The translations under genes and the position numbers were made by a program. Shown piece by piece: positions 22,022-32,541 of a stretch of 64,000 nucleotides of DNA. The DNA comes from Geosmithia putterillii. Taxonomy: Eukaryota > Ascomycota > Sordariomycetes > Hypocreales > Bionectriaceae. The DNA lies in the NCBI GenBank assembly GCA_900188575.1, contig FYEU01000316.1:186001-250000 (forward strand). Reading direction: 5' to 3'. Within the stretch, counting starts at the first letter, position 1, and each line of letters opens with the position of its first letter. The notes beneath the pieces are model-generated. The model saw nothing but the letters and a program-made list of their open reading frames with translations, made no database searches and was not told the DNA's origin.

Positions 22022-22761
22022 AGGCACAGAGGAGGCGCACCCGCACGGGCCGCAAATCAGCACATGCGACGTGACGACGCGGGCAATAGGGGGCAGAGGC
22101 GTCTGTGGTGGGTGGTGGGTGGTGTGTCTGTCCGTGTGGAATCTCTCTCTGGACGAGCCGATGAGAAAGGAAAATAAAGTTTGAAAGGTTCAGGACGACA
22201 AGATATTGCCCGGTGGAGGGAACGATTACGTCTCTTGTTCCGCAGTGGATAGAGAGAGAGGAGGAGGGAAGGGGGAAGGGGAGGAAAGGAAAGGATCCCG
22301 GCTGGCTGAGCAATGAGGACTAGGCGTAACCAGTAGGGGGGCGGCGGGCGGGACGCGCGAAGAGAAGCAAAATTGGGCAATTCGCCCATATCGCGCTCAC
22401 GGGACGAACCAACTATGGCTTTGAAGATCTTGGGGGGGTTGCAGCGGGTCCAAGAGTTTTATTAGCGCGGGGATTTGACGAGGTGATGAGGTCTACAGAG
22501 GATATAGTACGAAGTCATTGGTGATAATACTAGGCGGCTATTAAGGGACGAGCAGTTGCAGTTTGTCTAGAGAAGCTGGACGCATATTACCACTTACTAC
22601 GGAGTACTACTACGGAGTACAGGTACGGAGTGCGCATATTGATAGAGAGAGATGGTGGTGGTTGAGGGGAGATTTGTTTAGAGACGGTTACAGAGTCTTG
22701 GTTGGCTGGCTGTCCCCTGGGGCCCTGGCAGCACTCAGGGGCAGCATTACTTACGGAGTAC

Positions 22762-22859
22762 GGGTGTGCTATTACAGGTGTGCTACTACAGGTGTGCTAC
22801 TACAGGTGTGCTACTACAGGTGTGCTATTACAAGTGTGCCATTACGGGTGTGCAGGTGT
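22762..22859. repeat. 14-bp tandem repeat array (about 7 units)
   Basis: The unit AGGTGTGCTACTAC occurs three times perfectly at 22776-22817. It is flanked by variants at 22762 (GGGTGTGCTATTAC), 22818 (AGGTGTGCTATTAC) and 22832 (AAGTGTGCCATTAC), and a decayed last copy at 22846. Variation increases toward the ends, as in arrays that grow and shrink by slippage or unequal exchange. Confidence 0.9.
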
Positions 22860-23035
22860 TTTACTGCCCGCAGCAAGTCTTATGTACGATACGATATTAC
22901 GAGCAAATGCGATGCGACGCAGTCAGGGCGCAGGATAATATGTGAGTGACATTAGCTGACCGGGGTATTATGTGGTTCCTGGCGCCAATTGTCGTCCTGC
23001 TCATGTGCGTCGCCCGGTTAGCCGCAGCCGTTGGG

Positions 23036-23083
23036 GCTTGGGTCCTGTCTTGGTTGCTTGGGTCCTCCACTGGCTTGGGTCCT
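23036..23083. repeat. three copies of an 11-bp GCTTGGGTCCT element
   Basis: Exact copies start at 23036, 23056 and 23073. GGGCAACTGGGTCC-like relatives follow. Spacing of 20 and 17 bases makes this a loose repeat, not a strict tandem. Confidence 0.7.
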
Positions 23084-23952
23084 GGCAACTGGGCAACTGG
23101 GTCCCAGGTCTCACTCGGACTTTGGCCCTGGGCCGGGCCCCAAGGCTCTTCCTTAAGTTCCGCCCGCGACCCTTGAGGGTGGAAAGGGGGAAACGCTCGC
23201 TGACCCGCGTTATTGGGGCGCGTTCCAAGTAGAGTGTTTATGAGCCGTAAGGCTACCTGTCAACTGTGGATGGACCAAGTACGGAGTATTACATGTATTG
23301 CATCTCATTACGAGTAATACTACTAGTAGTGATATGTACGCCGATGAACGGGTAATATGTACTTTATTCATACCGAGTGCACATGGCTCTTGGCAGATCT
23401 GGCACCCCTGGAATGGTCCAGGTTAGTTTGAGTGCACACATGCTGATGGCGTAACTCGTACCACCTGTACGGAGTACGCTGTAGATGAGGCAGTTGGAGA
23501 TGCTTTGCATCATTCTCATCTCTCCAAACTGACGATAATACCCCGTACAACCATCTGATTAAAAGACCAACTCTTTCGCTACCAATACTCATTTACGATA
23601 AGCTGATAGATAGGATACATATATAATCTACTGCCATTTCGGGTCCTACGGCGTACTCACATCCTGCTACGCCAACGCCAGTCACGACAACCCAGTGAAG
23701 CCACCTTCCCGCCATCGCCTAGAATCCGGATCTGCGTCGCCTGTTGACGTCATTGATGCGCTCATACATGCCGCGGCAAGTCAACCACCGACAAACAATC
23801 GCTCTTCAAATGTATATACTTGCACGATTCCCTGCTTGGATGCCATTTTTCGATTCTTCGTTCCTTCAGACTTACTTAAATGCATTCGCCTCTTTTTGCG
23901 CCCTTTGCTACATGGTTGTAAACATCAAAGTACATAATATACGTCCCCCATC

Positions 23953-24951
23953 ATGGACCTCATTCTCTCGATACCACTGCTGTCCACCTTGACAACGCCG
24001 TCATGGCAGACGTCCATCAACATCCTCTTCTTCTACACGACATGGTCGACCCTCGTCCTCACGCAGAATGCGCCCTCGATCCACTCCGCAGCTCTCCTCG
24101 TCCTCCGCGTAGCCCTGTGGCTCGCCCCGGCCCTCGTCTTCCTCGCCTTTGACAGCCTGGTCCCTAGCCTGGCCGAGAGCATCAAGCTGTCCAACGCGGC
24201 CCAGGGTCCTCCCCGTCAACCGCTACAGCGAATAGCCCTCCCCGTCGGAAACATGCTTCTAGTCACGGCCACCGAGGCCCTCCTTAGCTTCGCCTTCCAC
24301 CGCGTCACCGGCAAGCCCATCTTCCGGACCACAACCACCTTGCCTCTTCCCTGGCAGATGGTGCGGCACATGGCTCTGGTCTTGGTCGCCCGCGAAGTCC
24401 TGGGCTACTACATACACCGACACCTACTCCACGCTCCTACGTCGCGCAGTACGCTCTCCCGTCTGCATTCCAAGTTCGCCCACGCTGGTCCCACTTGGCC
24501 TCTGCAACTCTACGACGATCACCCGCTCCCAATGCTCGTGCACCAGCTCGTGCCGACCTTGCTGCCTTGCCTGTTCCTACGGCCCCATCTGCTCACCTAC
24601 ATCCTCCTCACGGCCCTGTGCACACTCGAAGGCACCCTCGTTACATCGGGGTACTCGGTCGTCCCGGGCATCATGCTCGGCGGCATGACCCGTCGGACTG
24701 CATCGCACTACTCGAGTGGGGGGTCAGCAAATTTCGGCGCCTGGGGCGTCCTCGACTGGGCCCATGGGACCAGCCGCGGCGGTGATGTTGTCTCCGACGC
24801 CAAGGACGAGGCCGACAAGCATCATCTCAAGGACCGCTCGGTTGCCAAAGTTGACGACGGTACCTCGAACCTAGTACAAGGGATCGATGCCCTCAAGGAA
24901 ACGACCGGTGTCAGGAGGAGCAGCCGTAAGGCGTCGCGGAGGAGTGGTTGA
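23953..24951 (+). CDS. fatty acid hydroxylase / sterol desaturase-superfamily-like membrane protein
   Basis: An intronless gene of 332 aa with four to five hydrophobic segments (about residues 20-35, 45-70, 100-118, 138-153, 200-235). Histidine clusters lie where the superfamily binds its di-iron centre: YIHRHLLH (His155, 157, 160), LHSKFAH (His172, 177), a lone DDH (His190) and ASHYSSGGSANFG (His252), followed by GVLDWAHGTS, which matches the family's WDRLFGT-type end. Classical members have HxxHH in the second and third boxes; those double histidines are absent. It is therefore a divergent fungal member whose catalytic ability is uncertain. The C-terminal 60 residues are charged and basic at the end (RRSSRKASRRSG). 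Membrane location is probably the ER. It converges on the next gene with 175 bases between stops. Confidence 0.75.
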   Translation: MDLILSIPLLSTLTTPSWQTSINILFFYTTWSTLVLTQNAPSIHSAALLVLRVALWLAPALVFLAFDSLVPSLAESIKLSNAAQGPPRQPLQRIALPVGNMLLVTATEALLSFAFHRVTGKPIFRTTTTLPLPWQMVRHMALVLVAREVLGYYIHRHLLHAPTSRSTLSRLHSKFAHAGPTWPLQLYDDHPLPMLVHQLVPTLLPCLFLRPHLLTYILLTALCTLEGTLVTSGYSVVPGIMLGGMTRRTASHYSSGGSANFGAWGVLDWAHGTSRGGDVVSDAKDEADKHHLKDRSVAKVDDGTSNLVQGIDALKETTGVRRSSRKASRRSG

Positions 24952-25126
24952 TATCGAGCCGCCCTTTCCCCCCTCCTTGTGATCAACATTTCCTGTGTCT
25001 TTTTATTTTGCATTGTCCGCCTTTCGTCTATTTGATAGTTCTAGATACCTACGCAAGAGAAGAGAATAAATCCAAACATGTTTCCAGTCCACCATAGCGC
25101 CGTCGTGTTTATTTATGCATATGCAT

Positions 25127-27214
25127 TCATACGGTCCAGCCCATCTTGGCCCTGAACCACTTGATCGTCTCATACCCACTCTGCACCTTGAGCCCTATCC
25201 GCATGTCGAGAACGTATGCCTCCCAATTCTTGACTTTGTCCAGATGCTCCTCAACCTCGTGTAGCTTCTTCTTCCGATAGTCCAGGTCATCCTTTCCGTC
25301 ATCGGTGCGCGGCGGCTGGCAGCACTCGTCCCACGCAATAGCCGCCACCTCGTATGTCGCCGAGGGCAGCACGTAGTCGTTCTTTGTGGGGCCCTTGAAG
25401 ACTGACCGGTCGTGCTCGAGGACGTGCTCCTTCAGGATACTCCTGGCCTCCTGCAGTTTGCCGAGCCGCCTCAAAGCCGCTGCCATGCACAAGGCCCAGG
25501 TACCCATCTCGTCCTCCTCGGCCTTGATTTTGGCGGCGGCCTCGTCAGGGCACGTGAGTCTCTTCCACGCCAACGTGTCCACGGCCTTATCGAGGTGGAC
25601 GTCGGCCATACGCTTGGTCCCGTTCCACATGTAGCACGCCTCCATCGAGGGGCTGACTCCCACGGCATCGACCAGGTCCAGTCCCCGCTCGGTTGCGCGA
25701 GCCTCCCACCGCTGCAGCTTGCGCTCCAGAAAAACGTCAAAGGGCAGCTTGCCGGCCAGGAGGCGCTTCTTGCCAGACATGGTGGGCGCCTTGCGCAGGT
25801 AGCCATCTGCAGCACGCTTCTGCCTGCGGGCCTCGTCATCGTCGCCGGCCTGCACGGCGTCGCGGTACAGCTCGACTGTTGCGCATCCAGCCATGAAGTA
25901 GTACAGCGCCGGGCTCCACTCGTTTGTCTCGGCACAGCGCACAAAGGTGTCACGCATCAGCGCCCAATCCTGGACAAACATGGAGTCGAGTGCCAGCTCG
26001 AAATCGGCCATGGCCGTGACCTGCTTCATGTTGGCCACGGGGCCGTTGCGCAATATCTCGATGGCCCCAGCCAGGTCGCCACCGCTTGACAGGAGTCGCG
26101 ACTCTTCAATTTGCCATAGCCGCGAGCCTGGGTAGCGTTCCCGCATCGTGGCCAGCAGTGTCTCACATTTCCCACGAGGCGGGCCCACGGTCTCGGCCGT
26201 CTCGTCGTAGTCGCGCTCGTGGGGCAGGATATCTACCGTGCCCAGGACACCGTTGTAGAATCCGAGGAGAGTCATGCCCGCAATGGCACCCTTGATGTTA
26301 TCATTTGTCGATGACCGCCACAGCAGCCGCACACCCCGGTCCCGGTCCCCGCGGTACCCCACCACGGAGAGCACCCGCGCAAACGAGGGGGGCACCAGGG
26401 TCAGAATCAGCATCAGGATACCAAAACACATGTTGGCTCCCGAGTGGATAAAGACGTCTACCGGATCGGTAAGATCCAGCTTCTTTCCCGTCACATCCGT
26501 CGTTGACACAGTGCCGCCATTTGCCTCCTTCTTCTCCGACGGTGTCTCGGTCCCTGACGATGTATCTTCCTTGAACGCCTCGGATCCGCTGTCACCATTG
26601 GCAGTCTTGACGGAAGTCCCGTTGGTGTTCCCGTTAGTGCTGGTGCCAGTACCATTGGCTTGTCCCTGCGTAGGTCCAACCAACTCGGATGTTGACGCCT
26701 CCCCCAGCACACGAGACTCGAGCGCAACGATGCCGTCAAGAGTGATGAAGGCCTTGCGCAGCTTGTAGAAGCTCTTCATGGCCTCAACGAGGCTCTCGTG
26801 AAGGACACCGACGACGGCGCCCATGAGCTGCGACTCGGCCCGGATCAGGTCGTACTCGGTGCCGGCAGGGTAGATGGAGGCGGAGCGGGGGCCCCTCTTC
26901 TCGGCAGCCTTGAGATCGTCCCAGGCACGTGCCTCGCAGTCGTTGATGAGCGCCATGGCCTCATCCATGACCTGCCTCTCCATTCCCAGGACTGATCGCA
27001 TAAAGTACGACACCGACGTGCCCAGACGGTGGAAAGCCGAGTCGCCCTGTTTCAGAGCCTCGTATGCGCCGTCGACATCGTCGTTCATGATCAGCTGCGC
27101 ATGTGACAGCGCTTCGATGCATTGCTGCCGCTCGCTCTCCGTCGCTGCTGCGGCTGCTTCGCTCTTGGCGTCACTCTTGGCATTGGCCCGAAACCAGCCG
27201 CCCAGTCGGCTCAT
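25127..27214 (-). CDS. Iml2-like protein (DUF3808 / TTC39 family)
   Basis: An intronless gene of 695 aa. The protein begins MSRLGGWF and runs through alpha-helical TPR-like repeats. Family-like segments are EALKQGDSAFHRLG, RAESQLMGAVVGVLHESLVEAMKSFYKLRKAF, SGANMCFGILMLILTLVPPSFARVLSVVGYRGDRDRG and LYYFMAGCATVELYRDA. Yeast Iml2 is a mitochondria- and lipid-droplet-associated protein that helps clear protein inclusion bodies. A Ser/Thr/Asn/Gly-rich loop (about residues 190-240) separates the N-terminal part from the rest, as in other filamentous fungi. Start is the ATG at 27214, close to the family start. Confidence 0.85.
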   Translation of the reverse strand: MSRLGGWFRANAKSDAKSEAAAAATESERQQCIEALSHAQLIMNDDVDGAYEALKQGDSAFHRLGTSVSYFMRSVLGMERQVMDEAMALINDCEARAWDDLKAAEKRGPRSASIYPAGTEYDLIRAESQLMGAVVGVLHESLVEAMKSFYKLRKAFITLDGIVALESRVLGEASTSELVGPTQGQANGTGTSTNGNTNGTSVKTANGDSGSEAFKEDTSSGTETPSEKKEANGGTVSTTDVTGKKLDLTDPVDVFIHSGANMCFGILMLILTLVPPSFARVLSVVGYRGDRDRGVRLLWRSSTNDNIKGAIAGMTLLGFYNGVLGTVDILPHERDYDETAETVGPPRGKCETLLATMRERYPGSRLWQIEESRLLSSGGDLAGAIEILRNGPVANMKQVTAMADFELALDSMFVQDWALMRDTFVRCAETNEWSPALYYFMAGCATVELYRDAVQAGDDDEARRQKRAADGYLRKAPTMSGKKRLLAGKLPFDVFLERKLQRWEARATERGLDLVDAVGVSPSMEACYMWNGTKRMADVHLDKAVDTLAWKRLTCPDEAAAKIKAEEDEMGTWALCMAAALRRLGKLQEARSILKEHVLEHDRSVFKGPTKNDYVLPSATYEVAAIAWDECCQPPRTDDGKDDLDYRKKKLHEVEEHLDKVKNWEAYVLDMRIGLKVQSGYETIKWFRAKMGWTV

Positions 27215-28383
27215 GGTGATGGCGATGTGCTGGTGAGGCTCGTGATGCCGATCTCTGCTGCTCCGTCGTGTACAGCTGTCGCGTGAGCAAGAATATCTTG
27301 TCTTTCTGCAAGCAATGGTTCCGGCGGATGACCCGGTCTATATAGCTTTCAGATGGGAATTCCCTCAAGTCCCGTTTCCCGGCCGTCCTATCCGAGTTTG
27401 CCGTTCCTGGTCGATCCAAACTGGTTCGAGGAGGGGTGGTTGTGAAGAAGCGAAAGTGGAGCCTGGAGGACGTCACTATCTCCGAGCAACAATACGAGTA
27501 AAAGTCAATATTGAATGTGGGGGAACGCTATCCCCGGGCGCTGGGGCAGTGAATGGGCCCAGGCCTGCAAAATCAATGCGAGGAGAAAGGATGGTAAAGT
27601 GGTGCGGGCGGTGGCAATGGAGAAGAGAAAGAAAGAGAAGACGGAGCGGAGGCAGTGAAAGATTCGAAGCTCTTTGGGCTTGGGGAAGTTGATATCAAGC
27701 GGACAAGCGGACAAGCGGATAAATCAGGCTAGAGAGCGCACAGATAGCACCCCCAGAAATCGCCGTGAGGCGCAGTAATATTACATGCAGAACTAACAAG
27801 GTAACGATTGATGCTTCAATGGGCCCTGGCACATGCAAGAGTTTGAAAAGAGTGTTTCGTCAAACCCATTAGCTGTGATTCGCCTACGGCGGTTTTTTGG
27901 GGCTAAGCTGGATGTATCTCATTGTTGGCTTACTCTTTTGGAGACCTGTTGGTCACCAAGTTATGTATCAAACAGCAGAGTAATGTCTGAGAAGAAACGT
28001 GACCAAAAGTCCCTGGGATCAAGATCTAACTAAGATCTAATCAAGAAACCATCTCATTCGTCCCGTCAGAGGGCAGGATGAGAGCAGTGGCGGGCAAAAT
28101 GACGTCCTCCAAGTCGATAAAAAGGCCTGCAGGTTAGGCCAGGGCACACTGCAATTGCCAAGCGTAGCCTTGTCCCCACCGGCGCAGCATTGTTCCGCTT
28201 TTGGGCCAATGCCGCCGCTCTTCCATCACGGTCCATGACAAAGCTGTCCCGTGCCTAGAGCGACCCCACGACGTAACCAAGCTCCCCCAAAGCAAGCACA
28301 CACACCGCAACAAACAACCGCAATACATCACCAACACGTGTCAGTCGCTCATACGAAACACCTTGACAGAACACACGACCACA
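27215..28383. promoter_or_regulatory. divergent promoter region (Iml2-like / Sem1)
   Basis: About 1.17 kb between two genes that point away from each other, so it should hold both promoters. No ORF is convincing. The Sem1 side (28260-28383) is A/C-rich (AAGCACACACACCGCAACAAACAA), a common fungal leader composition. Confidence 0.4.
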
Positions 28384-28811
28384 ATGGCCTCCGAGGACAC
28401 CAAGCCCACCGAGGCTGCTGCCGAGCAGAAGCAGCAGGAGCCCACCAAGCCCGCCCTCGGAGAGGATGACGAGTTTGAAGACTTCCCCGTCGACGGTTCG
28501 TCCAGCCTGCCCTGCCCCTCCCGATCCGTACAAGAAAATCACACGCAGAAGAAAGATGACTGACCGCCATACAGACTGGCCTGAGGACCAGACCGAGGCG
28601 GCCGCACAGCAGCAGGAGGGTGGCGAGAGCAAGCACCTGTGGGATGAGAGCTGGGACGATGACGACACGAGCGACGACTTTTCGCAGCAGCTAAGGTAAG
28701 GACCATCTACTCTACAACCCTTGTCAAGACTTTACAGGGAGACAAGATGGCTAACATGATTGTCTCGATAGGGAGGAGCTTCAGAAGGTCGAGGCGGCGA
28801 AGCGGAGGTAA
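28384..28811 (+). CDS. SEM1: 26S proteasome complex subunit Sem1/Dss1
   Basis: Three exons (28384-28495, 28575-28695, 28772-28811) encode about 90 aa. The two signature acidic-aromatic segments are present and one spans a splice site: DDEFEDFPVDDWPED, then HLWDESWDDDDTSDDFSQQLREEL. Both introns restore frame (G|AC and AG|G). Sem1/Dss1 is a small disordered protein of the proteasome lid that also joins the TREX-2 mRNA export complex and helps BRCA2-type recombination proteins. The last exon adds only QKVEAAKRR. Length and ending fit the family closely, which makes the exon model reliable despite its small size. Confidence 0.95.
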
Positions 28812-30089
28812 TAAGCTTCAACGAGAAGACGGCACGAACCACGATGGGGTATATTAGAGCGATGAACAAAGGGCATACGCAACATGAATCCATAGGAACC
28901 GCGCGGCTATGGGCGCACCTTGGGCTACGCGGTTGAACGACAATACTACCAAGACTTTACGACACTACACAACAGCCGTTTGGTGATTTTCCCCACCAAC
29001 AGGCCTCACTTGAGCGACCTCACGCTTGAGCGACTTCACCCTGGCATCTTGCACCCATGGCCGATAATTTGGGGTCTCGGATGATGGTATATGGACCTGT
29101 CCATGTTTGTTGATGCCTAGTACGCACGTTATGTTGCCCGGTCTCGCTCGCGGTTGCGACGATGCAGTAAACCCGAACCCGTAGCAGCAGCAATGTACCC
29201 AAGCCACATCTATTTATACACGTAACCAGATGTACGAGAACAAGGGCAAGAAACCAACGAACCTAGCTCTTGGTCCGTCAACGACCATATGCTCGGCATC
29301 TGGAGCAGTGCTAAGAACAAGGAAGAGGAAGAAGGGACGAGTCACAAAAAGAAGACATTGCATGCAATTAACCAGCTTTCTGCTAGCCGCCGCTGCCAAA
29401 CCAACGATTTTTCGACCTGCAATGGCGCGCGGTTATAGGGACCGACCAGTAATGGTATGTCGTCTAAACTGGTTGCAGCCATCGTCGCCGTGGCCGGGCG
29501 ACGCGATCCCTTTCCTAGTCGGAGCCCAAGGTTGCGCTATCGTACGTACGAGTAAGACGATGTGGGGCAAGAGGAAGAGGGGATGGGCGAAGACTTGTTT
29601 GTAGACCGTAGTGCACCTAGAGGGCGGATTGTCGGGGTCCTCGTGATATGCAACACCTCGAGAGATGCAAAGGGATACATACCATAATACTTCGTACATG
29701 CACGCACGCCGCAATACCGGCAGCACTGCCCCTACGACTAAACCGCTGTCGTCTCCGTTTCCTCCGCACCATCTCGCTTCACTCCTCAATCTCCTTGACC
29801 TCTGCTCTAATCGGTCCTCGTCGACCTACTCGTACTAATCAACATTCCCGCCCCTTGACCGACCGGGCCCAGCAGCCCAGAAACCTAGAACCGCAACGGT
29901 TGCACTCGGACACTCGCTGTCCCCAATCCCCCGCCGCCGCCACCATCAGCCCTGTCGTCATCCATCGCAAAAAAGCACCCATACTTTGCCATCCGCCATC
30001 AGCATCCATCTTTTGTCTCTCTGTCCTTTCTTGTCCCCCCTCTGTCTTCCCTTTGCACATACAATCAAGCCACCACCACCGCCGCCACC
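28812..30089. other. intergenic region between Sem1 and Mpv17-family gene
   Basis: About 1.28 kb. Sem1 3' region lies at the left, and the promoter and leader of the next gene at the right, with C/T-rich sequence at 30000-30089. ORFs here, including one of 153 codons reaching into the next gene, lack conserved motifs. Confidence 0.4.
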
Positions 30090-31140
30090 ATGACGTGGGA
30101 GCTCACTAGGCGTCGCATCATGCGCAACGTCAACGAGCGGTTCATCCTTGGCCGTATTGTACGTTCCAGCCGGTCCATCCCCCTCCCTCCCGGCAGGCAT
30201 ATCGCTCTGGCGTCGTTTTCTATTCCGTTGCGACAAGAATGCCCCAGACAACAAGACTGACCCAAGAATGTATAGCCTCTCTTGCACGCCATTGTGCTCT
30301 TTATCGAGATGGCATTCGTCGCCCGATTGTCGGCCAAGTTCAACACCTACTACGACGAGCGACCCAGTACGTGCCCGCCCTTATTTGCCTGTCCTCTGGG
30401 CGGCGAACGACCCCCCAAGCGATATAATATTGTTGCCCGTGCTAACAATGACTTGTAGTCATGACCATGATGGTCACCAACGCCCTGCTGGGTGGCATCG
30501 CCGACACTGTGGCCCAGACCGTCTCGGCGTTCCGCATCCGCAGCTCGGCGCTCAAGGATGACGGCCTGTCGAAGCGCGACGACGTATCGATTGAGATTGC
30601 CGACCTCGACCGTAAGACGACGACCGTGCTCGACCGAGGATACCTGGTGGGAGGCGGCGCCGCCCAGCGCCCCCCGCCCTTTGACTTTGAGCGTCTGACC
30701 CGCTTCATGGCCTACGGTTTCTGCATGGCCCCCGTCCAGTTCAAATGGTTCAGGTTCCTCGAGCGCATCTTCCCCATCAGCAAGACGAGCGCCTTGGGCC
30801 CCGCCCTTAAGCGCGTCGCCTTTGACCAGTTCATCTTCGCCCCCTTTGGCCTCGCCCTCTTCTTCACGGCCATGACTATCGCCGAGGGCGGCGGCCGCAG
30901 GGCTGTCTCCAACAAGCTCCGCGACATGTACATCCCCACTCTCAAGGCAAACTTCATTGTTTGGCCTGGTGTCCAGATTTTCAACTTTCGCCTCATGCCT
31001 GTCCAGCTTCAGCTTGTAAGTCCCCGCGCCGCATTGTTTCCCTCCATAATGGTCGGTTGTTAACAGTCTTCCAGCCTTTTGTTTCTACCATCGGTATCGC
31101 CTGGACGGCCTACCTTTCCCTTTCTACTTCGTCCGACTAA
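30090..31140 (+). CDS. Mpv17/PMP22-family membrane protein
   Basis: Four exons (30090-30158, 30276-30366, 30459-31015, 31075-31140) encode about 260 aa. The family signature is NFIVWPGVQIFNFRLMP followed by a final hydrophobic helix (IGIAWTAYLSL). Upstream are TNALLGGIADTVAQ and RLTRFMAYGFCMAPVQFKWF, both typical of the family. A charged insert of about 60 residues (approximately 70-125) separates helix 1-2 from the core and is larger than in yeast Sym1. Members sit in mitochondrial or peroxisomal inner membranes and form solute channels or carriers of uncertain substrate. All junctions hold frame (the third as A|TC). Confidence 0.9.
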
Positions 31141-31713
31141 AGTCTCCTCAATTTAACGAAATCATACTACCGCATCTCCGAGATGCCAGGCGTCAGCTTA
31201 ATCTCGAAGGAGAAAAGGCTACACTGCACATTGCACGCTGCTGGCTACTTATAATGACCAGCTGCTTCGCTCTACACACTGTTCCTTTCTTTTACTATTT
31301 CAGTCTTTATCGTCAGCCGGTTGCATGGGTTTATCTGTCATCATTCAGGTGTTTGGAGTTCCGAGGTTCTATTGCACGTCTATCGACCGATTTCAGCATG
31401 CTAGGCTCCGAAAAGGAGGGTTTATTGATCTGTTCCCCAACAAGATCATATTACAAATTCTATATTGATTTCGCTTTCACGTCCATCATCATTGGACTTC
31501 TTGACATTTGCCTGACACAGTGACTCGGGTGGACCAGTACGCCCACGGTCCGATGCAATGATCGTCCTAGACACCCGCAATGAGGTAACGCGCAACGCTG
31601 CAAATACCGAAGCACACGTCAGCGGGGCCGATCTGATGGGCCCTTTCCGAGATCACATGTTTGCCAGCCGGCCTTGTAAAGTAAACAATCAAGAGGAAAA
31701 AAGTGCAAAAAAA
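31141..31713. other. intergenic region, Mpv17-family 3' end to tRNA
   Basis: About 570 bases of A/T-richer sequence with no supportable ORF. The far right end (31692-31713) contains two A runs, which read as T runs on the minus strand and should end RNA polymerase III transcription of the tRNA. Confidence 0.4.
31699..31713 (-). terminator. RNA polymerase III T-run terminator
   Basis: Directly downstream of the tRNA on the minus strand the sequence reads TTTTTTGCAC followed by another T run. Such T stretches end Pol III transcription. Confidence 0.7.
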
Positions 31714-31785
31714 CGATCCAGCCAGGACTCGAACCTGGAACCACCACCACCGGAAAGTGGTACGCTGCCATTGCGCCACTAGACC
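31714..31785 (-). tRNA. tRNA-Arg (anticodon CCG)
   Basis: The minus strand folds as a complete 72-nt cloverleaf without intron. The acceptor is GGTCTAG with CTGGATC and discriminator G (pairs include two G-U). The D arm is GCGC/GCGT. The anticodon stem is CCACT/GGTGG with loop TTCCGGT, so the anticodon is CCG, reading the Arg codon CGG. The T arm is CCAGG-TTCGAGT-CCTGG. Internal promoter boxes A (TGGCGCAATGG) and B (GGTTCGAGTCC) are intact. The CCA end is not encoded, as expected in a nucleus. Confidence 0.92.
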
Positions 31786-32541
31786 CGTTATGCCTAATAA
31801 GTGGAATAATTTGCTTTATAAGGACATTGGGAGTAGGAGGAATACCTCACACGCAACTAACAATACTTCCACCCACTCTCGAATGACACTGCCTATTAAG
31901 CTCGGGTTCTATTGACGCCAAAGCCCAGTCAGGCAAAACAAAATCCTAGGCTATGTTTTCATTGAAGCAGAGGCACCGAATGGCTCTTAGTGTCTACCCC
32001 TGAAAACATATAGAGTTGGATGTTGCATAACGACCATCCAGCCCCTCACCAGTCGTGTTCCTTCAGACAACCCACAGTGTAAGTCATGCATTCATATTAT
32101 GCTCGTAGACGTCACGGCCACAGCGGCACCTAGGTAGATTCAAAACTTTTGGAATTTTTTTTCGAGGACAATAAATGTCAAGACCAACTCTATGTCTAGC
32201 TTGGGGGAAAATCTGCCGTGCGTCCGTCTGAAATAACGGGATACAGGAGCAACTTTTTTCTTCTCCACAACGCCTGCCACGATCTAAGGGAAACGCAAAG
32301 TCGAACAATATTTCATCACAGCCGTCAACGGCTACATCTGAATAGAAAGAAAGAGAACAAGTAAAGAATGACACAACACATTGGAGAAGAGAAAGATCAA
32401 TTGATATTGAAAACAAAGAAAAAGGGAAATCAGAAAACAGTAGTCGAGGCCAGGGATAGCAGCGTCATGCGCTGGCTGGCTGCTTGCTGGCTATGCCGTC
32501 CTCGCACGTAATTTTCGGGTTGTATTGGGTGGTGTGGCCCA
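31786..32541. other. intergenic region between tRNA and the Ifh1-like gene
   Basis: About 750 bases holding the 3' UTR of the minus-strand gene at 32542. It is A/G-rich (32340-32440) and holds no supportable gene. Confidence 0.4.

Larger units (their letters stand above)
21655..23952. other. 2.3-kb repeat-rich region between divergent genes
   Basis: No coding region is supported. The part next to 21655 is the hydrolase promoter and leader. The rest holds CAG-rich stretches (21868-21895), GGACA repeats (21991-22021), a 14-bp tandem array (22762-22859), five TACGGAGTA motifs (22598-23476) and three copies of GCTTGGGTCCT (23036, 23056, 23073). The last 200 bases form the promoter of the gene at 23953. 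Confidence 0.5.
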
